Positions 8,436 to 14,865 of a DNA stretch of 16,276 bases are shown in pieces. Each line of letters begins with the position of its first letter. The stretch's first letter is position 1. The position numbers were made by a program, and so were the translations under genes. The DNA comes from CAXTTV01 sp964247295 (GTDB lineage Bacteria > Chloroflexota > Ktedonobacteria > Ktedonobacterales > Ktedonobacteraceae): positions 1 to 16,276 of the forward strand of contig CAXTTV010000110.1 in assembly GCA_964247295.1 (NCBI GenBank), in the 5' to 3' direction. Under the pieces are notes generated by a model. The model had not been told where the DNA came from. It saw only the letters and a list, made by a program, of their open reading frames with translations, and made no database searches.

Positions 8436-8481
8436 AGAACCCTGAGAAGATGAAGAGAATAATAGGGAGTATTGTGTAACG

Positions 8482-10788
8482 ATGGTATTTCAAGGAGCCA
8501 GATCAGGCCCAAAAACTCCAGTTTCTAACGCTAAATCAGGCTCAGAGGTACATGGGCTTCCATCTTTTAACGCCAATCCTCAACAGGCGGCGGCTATCTC
8601 CCATATGGATGGGCCGGCGGCCTTTATCGCTGCCGCCGGCACGGGCAAGACGGCGGTGCTGGTTCAACGCCTGGTCCGGCTGATCGCGGAGGTGCAGATC
8701 CCACCCGAACAGATCCTTTGTGTGACTTTTACGCGGGCCGCCGCCGATGAAATGGAGAAACGCGCTCTTAAGGCCCTGAAGGCTCGTAAGGTTCCCGTGA
8801 CAGACCTCAAAGGGCTTCGGGTGGTGACCTTCCATGGACTCGGCCACCAGATGTTGCGCGAGAAATTGAAATGGACTCCTCAAGAACTTAATCAACGCCT
8901 GCTCAGCGGCGATCCTCGTCAATGGCTGGCGGAAGATATTATTCGCCCCTGGCGCAGTAATCGCAAGCGCGGCATGAACTGGGAGGTGGAGATCCTGGAT
9001 GTCCTGGGCGCTGTGGACCGCGCGAAGGAGGCGATGATTGCTCCTGAGGGCTCAGCCGATTTTTTTCGCTCTCAGTTGATTCTGGATGTTGAGCTTGCCC
9101 AACGCTATCAGGAGTTTTATACGCTCTATGAGGAAACCAAGCAGAAGGAGAAACTCTACGATCTGTCGGATCTGATCTATGTTCCTCTCTCCCTACTCTC
9201 GAAAAGCCCGACGTTCCGCAAAGCTTGGCAGGGCCGCTACCGCTACCTCCAGGTTGATGAGACTCAGGATACCAATCCCTCACAATATCAGATGATCCAA
9301 TATCTGGCGGCCCCGAAAAATAATGTGGTGGTGGTCGGCGATCCCGATCAGGCTATCTATCAGTTCCGAGGTGCCAGCCCTGAGGCTTCGATCCTCTCTT
9401 TTCAAGCAATGTATCCGTCCGGTAAGATTTATCTGATTGAGGAGAATTATCGCTCTACCCCTCAAATTTTGGAGGCCGCGAACCATCTGATCGGCCATAA
9501 TGCGATTACTCCGGGCTTTGAGAAAAAGCTGCGGCCCACGATTGAGGATGGCGCGCCTATTCAAGTTACGGCCTACCCCGACCAGGAGGCGGAGGCGGAG
9601 GGGATCGCTAATCGAGTGGAGACGCTGGTCCGCGCCTGGAAGGAGCATAAAGACCACCTTTCCTATCGAGATGTTTTTGTGCTTTCCCGCACTAATCACC
9701 ATCTGGCTTCGCTGGAAATTGCTCTGGCTCGCAACAATATTCCCTACCGGACAATGGGCGGCTCTTCTTTCTTTAAACGTAAGACGACCCGCGATATCCT
9801 GGCCTATCTCACGCTGGTGGATGGTGTCCGCGTCCAGAAAGAGTTTGTGGAGAAAAGAGACGGCCCGGACGCGCAGAAATGGGATACTATCTTTACGCCG
9901 GTACATTGCGGGGAACAGAACAGTGCCTTTGGAGTGGTCGCGAATATCCCTTCAAAAAGCTACTTTGCCCGAACAGGAAAAACCTCTCACCGACTGAATC
10001 CCAAAGTGTTTAGTACGCTACGCGCCTATGCCGGTGGACGACCGCTGCTCCAATTCTGCGATGAGCAGATCTATGTGGTTCCAGGTGAGTTTCAGATGGG
10101 CCTCAAGGATTTGGTCGCTTTGATCAAGCAGGTACAGGCGGAAAGCCATGATAATCCCGCGACGGCGGTTATGAACCTGCGCCGTCTGGCCTATGATCAA
10201 CATCTGCGCCAGCGGGATAGCAAAAACGTGGAAGAGCAGGAAGAGGGCCATGAGGCTCAAATACCCCACGAGGATACCCGTCTCGAAGGTCGCTACGATG
10301 AGCTTGAGGAGCTTATCCAGATCGCGCGTCGCTATCACTCGATCCGCCATTTCCTGGATGGTATGAACCAGCTCAAAGAGCAATCTACCAATTCTACTAA
10401 ACATAAGCGCGATTGCGTCAGCCTGATGACGATCCACAAGTCAAAAGGTCTGGAGAGCCCGGTGGTCTTTGTGATGGGGATGACTGAGGGCATTTTTCCC
10501 CATAGTCGCTCTTTTACATTGGATGAAGGAGACGGACCCGTTGTGGAGACTGGGATCGAGGAGGAGCGTCGTCTGGCCTATGTGGCCTATACTCGCGCTC
10601 AGAAAATGCTTTTCCTGAGCTCATTAACCCGCTATCGTGGCTCCGATGCCGTCCCATCACGGTTTATCCAGGAGGCGGGGCTGGCTCCCAGAGATGAGGA
10701 CGGCCTGCTTAACCCCTATCTTTTTCACGTGGATGGACGCCCTCGTCAGATTAGCCCTTTGATTGAAACGCCTTCGCTCTTTGATTAA
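8482..10788 (+). CDS. UvrD/PcrA-type ATP-dependent DNA helicase
   Basis: A 768-aa superfamily 1A helicase, expected to unwind DNA 3'-5' in repair or replication restart in the cytoplasm. All motifs are visible in order: Q-motif FNANPQQAAAI (about 30-40), P-loop AAAGTGKT (50-57), Ia LCVTFTRAAADEM, II LQVDETQDTN (D259, E260), III VVVVGDPDQAIYQFRGA, IV ENYRSTPQIL, V MTIHKSKGLESPVVF (from 649) and VI LAYVAYTRA (T704, R705). Between IV and V lies a 2B-like region with an atypical stretch around residues 450-520. Motif V has Ser at 659 where most family members carry an aromatic residue (GLEF/GLEW). Length is slightly above the usual 700-750 aa, and the C-terminus is short, ending soon after SRFIQEAGLAP. 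The N-terminal ~25 residues are Ser/Gly-rich and probably disordered. It is monocistronic and divergent from the RelE-like helicase, so two SF1 enzymes share one intergenic region. It could be a secondary UvrD paralogue rather than the housekeeping copy. Confidence 0.92.
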   Translation: MVFQGARSGPKTPVSNAKSGSEVHGLPSFNANPQQAAAISHMDGPAAFIAAAGTGKTAVLVQRLVRLIAEVQIPPEQILCVTFTRAAADEMEKRALKALKARKVPVTDLKGLRVVTFHGLGHQMLREKLKWTPQELNQRLLSGDPRQWLAEDIIRPWRSNRKRGMNWEVEILDVLGAVDRAKEAMIAPEGSADFFRSQLILDVELAQRYQEFYTLYEETKQKEKLYDLSDLIYVPLSLLSKSPTFRKAWQGRYRYLQVDETQDTNPSQYQMIQYLAAPKNNVVVVGDPDQAIYQFRGASPEASILSFQAMYPSGKIYLIEENYRSTPQILEAANHLIGHNAITPGFEKKLRPTIEDGAPIQVTAYPDQEAEAEGIANRVETLVRAWKEHKDHLSYRDVFVLSRTNHHLASLEIALARNNIPYRTMGGSSFFKRKTTRDILAYLTLVDGVRVQKEFVEKRDGPDAQKWDTIFTPVHCGEQNSAFGVVANIPSKSYFARTGKTSHRLNPKVFSTLRAYAGGRPLLQFCDEQIYVVPGEFQMGLKDLVALIKQVQAESHDNPATAVMNLRRLAYDQHLRQRDSKNVEEQEEGHEAQIPHEDTRLEGRYDELEELIQIARRYHSIRHFLDGMNQLKEQSTNSTKHKRDCVSLMTIHKSKGLESPVVFVMGMTEGIFPHSRSFTLDEGDGPVVETGIEEERRLAYVAYTRAQKMLFLSSLTRYRGSDAVPSRFIQEAGLAPRDEDGLLNPYLFHVDGRPRQISPLIETPSLFD

Positions 10789-11148
10789 CCAACCTAAACC
10801 CTTATCTATGCTGTTTCAGCCATCGGTCTTTTCGCTATTAATAGCAGCAGATCCATAAGCACCGATGGCCTATCTCTCCATTTAAAGATCTGTAACGCCG
10901 ATAGACAAAATAGACGCATGTCTTCAACACGATCATAAAATCAGGTTGTAACCGTACGTGATTTAAGGTAAATACCTGATGTGAGGCGCTTCGATATCGA
11001 TTAGAATGAGTGAGTAATCATTATAAATGGGGAAGTTATACACAGCACATTCGTGCTACCCGGCGGCCCTGTGGGTGCTAAACACGAGGCCTAGAAAAAC
11101 CGACGCTGTTCTGTCTGTCGGTCAGTTCCCCGAAGGGAGCATGGAATT
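10789..11148 (+). other. Gene-free leader of the sigma-factor gene
   Basis: A 360-bp gap with no credible gene. It starts with an inverted repeat (GCCATCGGT at 10819-10827 with ACCGATGGC at 10861-10869) whose loop holds the palindrome GCTATTAATAGC (10834-10845). This is likely the 3' structure of the helicase transcript. Next is a cluster of short palindromes at 10941-11000. TATAAAT at 11022-11028 is a possible -10 without a clear -35. The last 110 bp could fold into small hairpins: AGCAC/GTGCT at 11044-11057 and ACCGAC/GTCGGT at 11099-11122. The ribosome binding site GGGAG is at 11135-11139. An ATG at 11027 opens a reading frame that overlaps the sigma gene out of frame and looks spurious. 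Confidence 0.6.
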
Positions 11149-12252
11149 ATGGCAATTATTGATCCAGTTAAGGAAGCGCCTACAGCGCCTTTGCTTCGAT
11201 ATACAAAAAAGACTACCGCGAAGAAGTCTGCTTCCTCTGCCAAAAGATCACGACCTGCGATGGATACGACGGTGGAAGTGTCTCAAAATCTGGATAATGC
11301 AATTCTTAGCCTTGATGAGCCTCTCAATGACTCTGTCCTCCCCCAGATTGAGGAGGAGGTTGGAGAACTGGCTGGAAAAACGTCGGAGAGCGCGCCAGCA
11401 CGCATCACTGGTACGCGTACCGCGACCGGCGCTGAAGATGCCTTTCAGAGCTATCTCCGCGATATTCGCCGCTACGGTCTGTTGACTCACCAGGAAGAGA
11501 TCGATCTGGCACAGCGCGCTGGAGCCGGCGATGAGAAGGCTCGCCGCAGATTGATTGAGTCCAATCTCCGACTGGTGATTGCGATCGCGCGCCGCTATAC
11601 CAGCACGGGCGTTCCGCTGATCGATCTGATCCAGGAAGGAAATATGGGGCTGATGCGGGCGGCTGAAAAGTTTGACTATCAGCGCGGCTGCCATTTCGGT
11701 ACCTATGCCACCTGGTGGATTCGTCAAGCTGTTAGTCGCGCTGCCGGCGAACAGTCCCGTCTGATCCATCTGCCCGAACATGTCGCGACTCGTCTCCGTA
11801 AGGTCCGCCGGATCGCGGCCCAGCTCTCTCAAGAAAATGGGCTTGATCCACTACCTGAGCAGATCGCGGAGGCATGCAATATTGACGTAAACGAGGTTGT
11901 TGATCTACTCGGTGTTATCGAACAGCCGGTCTCTCTCGACGCTCCTGTCGATGACGAGGCCCGCTACTCTCTCGGCGATACTCTGGAAGATAGCACGGCC
12001 CCCGCTCCCGCCGATACGGCTTCTCAGCATCTACTCGGTGAGGAATTGCACCGGGCTCTGGCTCTGTTAACCGCTCGCGAGCGCTCGGTGATTATTCTGC
12101 GCTACGGGATCGGCGATGGACGCAGCCGGACGCTGCTTGAAGTCGGGAAAGAGCTGGGGATCTCCCGCGAACGTGTCCGCCAGTTAGAGGTGGTGGCTCT
12201 GATGAAACTGAGAAATATCAGTGGCGCGGCTGCACTCCGCGAATGCGTCTAA
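11149..12252 (+). CDS. Sigma-70 family RNA polymerase sigma factor (SigA/RpoD-like)
   Basis: A 367-aa promoter-specificity subunit of RNA polymerase. Residues 1-92 are a Lys/Ala/Ser/Thr-rich, probably disordered tail without a recognisable region 1.1. Region 1.2 begins at about 95 (AFQSYLRDIRRYGLLTHQEE). Region 2 follows from about 135: NLRLVIAIARRY, LIDLIQEGNMGLMRAAEKFD, then 2.4 GTYATWWIRQAVSRA. Region 3 is LPEHVATRLRKVRRIAAQL. Region 4 has LTARERSVIILRYGIGDG and a helix-turn-helix at about 329-357 (LLEVGKELGISRERVRQLE). In region 2.4 the -10-reading Gln is kept, but ITR of primary sigmas is VSR. The stretch GEQSRLIHLPEH differs from the near-universal ADQARTIRIPVH. I therefore favour a group 2 (non-essential, SigA-like) factor over the primary one. 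Start: GGGAG (11135-11139) is 9 nt before ATG 11149. An out-of-frame ATG at 11141 sits too close to that site. Monocistronic, ending in a strong terminator. Confidence 0.93.
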   Translation: MAIIDPVKEAPTAPLLRYTKKTTAKKSASSAKRSRPAMDTTVEVSQNLDNAILSLDEPLNDSVLPQIEEEVGELAGKTSESAPARITGTRTATGAEDAFQSYLRDIRRYGLLTHQEEIDLAQRAGAGDEKARRRLIESNLRLVIAIARRYTSTGVPLIDLIQEGNMGLMRAAEKFDYQRGCHFGTYATWWIRQAVSRAAGEQSRLIHLPEHVATRLRKVRRIAAQLSQENGLDPLPEQIAEACNIDVNEVVDLLGVIEQPVSLDAPVDDEARYSLGDTLEDSTAPAPADTASQHLLGEELHRALALLTARERSVIILRYGIGDGRSRTLLEVGKELGISRERVRQLEVVALMKLRNISGAAALRECV

Positions 12253-12266
12253 ACGATCCTTCTCTG

Positions 12267-12305
12267 GCAAGGAAGAGAATAGCTCTTCCTTGCTTTTTGT
12301 TTTTT
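12267..12305 (+). terminator. Intrinsic terminator of the sigma-factor gene
   Basis: A perfect 11-bp stem (GCAAGGAAGAG / CTCTTCCTTGC) with a 5-nt loop is followed at once by TTTTTGTTTTTT. It starts 15 bp after the stop codon. This is the only textbook Rho-independent terminator in the window. Confidence 0.95.
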
Positions 12306-12314
12306 AAGGATAGA

Positions 12315-12413
12315 CATATTTGGGGGTGCAGTTCAGATGGTTGCGGAGTCAGTCGGTGAGCAGAGAATCCGTTCACGTGGCGGAGAAGCGGCCCGTCCCC
12401 AAACATGCTTTTT
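12315..12413 (+). ncRNA. Candidate structured RNA, unidentified
   Basis: CAT-A-TTTGGGG (12315-12325) can pair with CCCCAAA-C-ATG (12397-12407), interrupted by a single A/C mismatch and extendable inward through G-U pairs. CTTTTT follows directly at 12408-12413. A closing stem plus a U-run is how many small RNAs and riboswitch-like elements end. The interior is G-rich with GCGGAG twice. I compared it by memory with SRP, 6S, RNase P, tmRNA, T-box, TPP and cobalamin elements and recognise none. This is inference from pairing only. Confidence 0.25.
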
Positions 12414-12469
12414 CCACCAAAGAGACGCACCTGAGGCAAACATGTGAACACCCTATGTCTGGTGTCAAC

Positions 12470-12498
12470 TCGACTCTTGTGAGAAGATGTGCTACACT
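12470..12498 (+). promoter_or_regulatory. Possible promoter of the zinc-ribbon gene
   Basis: TCGACT (12470-12475) and TACACT (12493-12498) with a 17-bp spacer match the consensus at 4/6 each. Transcription would start near 12505, downstream of the in-frame ATG at 12489, which argues for the start at 12606. Confidence 0.35.
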
Positions 12499-12605
12499 GC
12501 ATTTCACATATGCGTTTTTTTGCGTTCATTAGTATAGCAAGCGAAGAGATGCGATCCTGGTCAGACCAGTCCCTTCTCTCATTAACAGCCAGAGGAGATT
12601 TTTTG

Positions 12606-13307
12606 ATGATCTGTACAAATTGTGGGCATGACGTTACAGGGAAAAAGTTCTGTCCAGAATGTGGAAACCAGACTCAACCACAGGCTGGCCGCTCCTGCCC
12701 TGCCTGTGGCATGTCTGTAGCTTCTTCAGCCTCATTCTGTACAAATTGTGGGCATAACATGGCTGCAACAGCCCAGAGCTATACTCCCCCACCACAAACA
12801 TATAGCAATCCATACCCACAACAGTCCCAACAATACCCACAGCAAGGCTATAATCATCCTCAGTATCCACAACAGCCGTACCAACAATCCTACGGTCAAC
12901 CTCAGTATCCACAGCAACAACCATACCAGCAATCCTACGGTCAACCTGGCTACAATCAGCAGATGGTGCTCCGCTGCCCCACCTGTATGGCTATGGCCCC
13001 TATGGGCTCTCCAGCCTGTCGGAGCTGCAATACCAGCCTGGCCGGTGTGATGCCTATGCAACCGAATATGCAGCCTCAACAGGGCGGTTTTATGCAAAGC
13101 GGTAATGGAAAAATGGCAATGGGTGCCCTCGGAGGCGCGGCTGCGGTACTTGGTGGGGAGATGCTGCTACACGAATTGGAAAATCGGGGGGGCGATGGCG
13201 TGGCCGGCAATTTAGGCTTTGGCGAACACCACCATCGTCGTGATGAGGACGGCGGGGGCTTGCTTGGCGATCTGGGCAGTCTGGGCAATGATATTGGCCT
13301 CTTCTAA
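12606..13307 (+). CDS. Zinc-ribbon protein with PQ-rich repeat and glycine-rich tail
   Basis: A 233-aa protein of unknown function. Two zinc ribbons open it (C3, C6, C16, C19 and C31, C34, C45, C48), a pattern common in small bacterial zinc-ribbon proteins. Residues ~57-120 are almost only Pro, Gln, Tyr, Ser and Asn, with two tandem copies of a YPQQ-PYQQSYGQPQ unit, like prion-like or phase-separating tails. A third CxxC pair set follows (C124, C127, C138, C141). Next comes a small Gly/Ala-rich hydrophobic stretch (MGALGGAAAVLGG, ~172-184), resembling a glycine zipper that might insert in or touch a membrane, then a His-rich, Gly-rich acidic end. Start: GAGGAGA (12592-12598) lies 7 nt from ATG 12606. 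An upstream in-frame ATG (12489) would add 39 unconvincing residues and overlaps the likely promoter. It is monocistronic between two hairpins. The ribbon and repeats are seen directly; any role as scaffold or condensate former is inference. Confidence 0.8.
   Translation: MICTNCGHDVTGKKFCPECGNQTQPQAGRSCPACGMSVASSASFCTNCGHNMAATAQSYTPPPQTYSNPYPQQSQQYPQQGYNHPQYPQQPYQQSYGQPQYPQQQPYQQSYGQPGYNQQMVLRCPTCMAMAPMGSPACRSCNTSLAGVMPMQPNMQPQQGGFMQSGNGKMAMGALGGAAAVLGGEMLLHELENRGGDGVAGNLGFGEHHHRRDEDGGGLLGDLGSLGNDIGLF
12859..12945 (+). repeat. Tandem repeat inside the zinc-ribbon gene
   Basis: Two adjacent near-identical units, 12859-12900 (42 bp) and 12901-12945 (45 bp), differ by one inserted Gln codon and a few third-position changes. 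Both end in CAATCCTACGGTCAAC. They encode the YPQQ-PYQQSYGQPQ repeat. The high DNA identity points to recent slippage or duplication. Confidence 0.85.
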
Positions 13308-13336
13308 ACAGGTAGAATAAGCAAGAGCACACACCT

Positions 13337-13371
13337 ACAATGGGCAGAGCAAGTTGGACTCTGCCCATTGT
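13337..13371 (+). terminator. Hairpin after the zinc-ribbon gene
   Basis: A perfect 13-bp stem (ACAATGGGCAGAG / CTCTGCCCATTGT) with a 9-nt loop sits 29 bp after the stop codon. It is followed by TCTCGTATA rather than a U-tract. It is likely a transcript-end or mRNA-stabilising structure. Confidence 0.65.
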
Positions 13372-13391
13372 TCTCGTATATAAGTACACCA

Positions 13392-13409
13392 ATATGGGCT
13401 AGCCCATAT
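13392..13409. promoter_or_regulatory. Perfect 18-bp palindrome, probable operator
   Basis: ATATGGGCTAGCCCATAT is a gapless perfect palindrome. It ends 30 bp upstream of the -35 box at 13439 and 23 bp upstream of another TATAAT (13432-13437), so it could bind a dimeric regulator of the peptidase operon. The regulator is not encoded next to it. Confidence 0.55.
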
Positions 13410-13438
13410 GAGTACAAAGCATTTTATCAGATATAATC

Positions 13439-13467
13439 TTGCGACCCTCTCTGAAACAGTCTATAAT
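13439..13467 (+). promoter_or_regulatory. Promoter of the M16 peptidase operon
   Basis: TTGCGA (13439-13444) and a consensus TATAAT (13462-13467) are separated by exactly 17 bp. A second TATAAT at 13432-13437 has only a weak -35. Both would start transcription downstream of the ATG at 13408, which excludes that codon as the start. Confidence 0.6.
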
Positions 13468-13566
13468 ACTTCGGGAAAAGAGAATACACATATACAAAAA
13501 GCAGAGATTAATCAAGCCAGACCGTTTGTACGGCACCGGCTCTACCAAGGGAAGTATTTGGGTTTG

Positions 13567-14844
13567 ATGAACTACGAGCGAACAACGCTGCCAAATGGTT
13601 TGCGCCTTATCACTACTCCGATGCCTGGCACACGTTCCGCCAGCATCGCCTTTTTTCTAGATGTCGGCTCACGCTTTGAGCCCGATTCTATCGCTGGCGT
13701 TTCACACTTTATTGAGCATATGCTCTTTAAGGGAACTGAGCGCTATCCAACCGCTCGCTTGATTTCCGAGGCCATTGAGGGCGTCGGTGGCTCTTTTAAT
13801 GCAAGCACGGCGAAGGAGATTACTGCTTACACGGCTCGCGTTCCCGCCGAACACCTCTCTCCTGTGTTGCACGTTCTCGCGGATATGATACGCTATCCCC
13901 TTTTCGCGGAGACGGAGATCGAAAAGGAGAGGAGCGTGATTATTGAGGAGCTCCGCTCTACAAAAGATGATCCCCAGGAATGGACAAATCTGCTGATCGA
14001 TGAGGTGATGTGGCCAAAACTACCTCTCGGGAGAGATGATGCTGGCTTTATTAAGACGGTCTCACACCTTCAACGTCAGCAGATGCTCGACTACTTGCAT
14101 GAATACTATCGTCCTAATTCTCTTGTCATCAGTGTCTCTGTCAATATCCAGCCCGATCAGGTTCTTTCTCAGGTGAATGAGTTGTTTGGCGACTGGGAAC
14201 CAAGAAATCATGCTAACTGGCTGCCAAATTATCCTCCTATCCAGGCTCATCGCAGTATGATGATTAAAAAGCCAACCGAACAAACAAATCTCTGTGTCGC
14301 TACGCTCGGGCTCCCTCATACGGTGGAAGACTACTATCCCTTTATGCTCCTGAATTCTATTTTAGGGGATGGTATGAGCTCCCGCCTCTTCCAATCCATT
14401 CGCGAGGAACAGGGGCTGGCTTACGATATCGGAAGTTACTTTAATAGCTATTATGAAACTGGCAGTATGGTGATTAGCGCCGGTGTCGATCCTGCTCAGA
14501 CACAACAAACTATCCGCGCTATCCGCGAGGAGCTTGATCGCTTGTGTCAAGATCCAGTCCCCTCTGCGGAGTTGGATCGAATTAAGGCCTATGTACGCGG
14601 GGGAATTATTCTGGGTATGGAGGGAACTCAACAGGTGGCCTACTGGCTGGGAAGCCAGGAGAGCTTACGCAGCTCTATTCTGGATGTGGATGATGTGATT
14701 ATGCGAATTGAGGGGATTACGTCAGAGGATCTACAGCGTATCGCACAATCTTGCTTTGACCCCCAATGGCGACGCTTAGCGATCATTGGACCCGATGATC
14801 CACGGCAGGCGGAACATTTTGAGAGTCTGCTCCAGAGTGCTTAG
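13567..14844 (+). CDS. M16 family zinc metallopeptidase
   Basis: A 425-aa protease of the pitrilysin/insulinase/mitochondrial-processing-peptidase clan, M16B type. It hydrolyses peptides in a closed chamber formed with a second M16 domain. The inverted zinc motif HFIEH is at 47-51 (ligands H47, H51; catalytic E50), followed by MLFKGT. The third ligand is E127 in ERSVIIEELR, exactly 76 residues after H51, as the family requires. A second, inactive-looking half runs from ~residue 190. It includes LGLPHTVEDYYPFMLLNSIL and GMSSRLFQSIREEQGLAYDI, the glycine/arginine-loop signature. No signal peptide is visible, so it is probably cytoplasmic. Start: ATG 13567 begins directly at NYERTTLPNGLRLI, the usual M16 N-terminus, after AAGGGAAG at 13547-13554. 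The upstream in-frame ATG at 13408 would add 53 unrelated residues and lies before the promoter -10 boxes. It is probably a homodimer, since no partner M16 gene is next to it. Operon with the TPR gene 21 bp downstream. Confidence 0.93.
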   Translation: MNYERTTLPNGLRLITTPMPGTRSASIAFFLDVGSRFEPDSIAGVSHFIEHMLFKGTERYPTARLISEAIEGVGGSFNASTAKEITAYTARVPAEHLSPVLHVLADMIRYPLFAETEIEKERSVIIEELRSTKDDPQEWTNLLIDEVMWPKLPLGRDDAGFIKTVSHLQRQQMLDYLHEYYRPNSLVISVSVNIQPDQVLSQVNELFGDWEPRNHANWLPNYPPIQAHRSMMIKKPTEQTNLCVATLGLPHTVEDYYPFMLLNSILGDGMSSRLFQSIREEQGLAYDIGSYFNSYYETGSMVISAGVDPAQTQQTIRAIREELDRLCQDPVPSAELDRIKAYVRGGIILGMEGTQQVAYWLGSQESLRSSILDVDDVIMRIEGITSEDLQRIAQSCFDPQWRRLAIIGPDDPRQAEHFESLLQSA

Positions 14845-14865
14845 TGGGAATAGGAGATCAGGTTT

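Larger units (their letters stand above)
12306..12605 (+). other. Gene-free region before the zinc-ribbon gene
   Basis: Three hundred bases with no supported gene. The first ~100 can be closed by a long-range stem and may be a structured RNA (12315-12413). A short hairpin ACACC/GGTGT lies at 12448-12465. A promoter candidate (12470-12498) and an odd palindrome, CTGGTC-A-GACCAG (12557-12569), precede the ribosome binding site GAGGAGA (12592-12598). An upstream ATG at 12489 is in frame with the following gene, but it overlaps the promoter -10 and encodes no conserved-looking sequence. Confidence 0.55.

Noticed and set aside
9280..9906. 208-aa minus-strand reading frame inside the UvrD-like gene
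   Set aside because: Antisense to conserved helicase motifs III and IV; its composition is that of a shadow frame.
11027..11485. Plus-strand 152-aa frame starting ahead of the sigma-factor gene
   Set aside because: It overlaps the sigma gene out of frame, is Leu/Arg-rich without a domain, and the GGGAG site is correctly spaced for ATG 11149 instead.
11248..11832. 194-aa minus-strand reading frame inside the sigma-factor gene
   Set aside because: Antisense to conserved sigma regions 1.2 to 3, with no recognisable motif.
12489..12605. N-terminal extension of the zinc-ribbon protein
   Set aside because: The ATG at 12489 overlaps the putative -10, and the 39 residues show no relation to zinc-ribbon proteins. 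GAGGAGA is ideally placed for ATG 12606.
12859..12945. CRISPR-like repeat
   Set aside because: Only two adjacent units without spacers, in frame within a protein gene; it is a coding tandem repeat.
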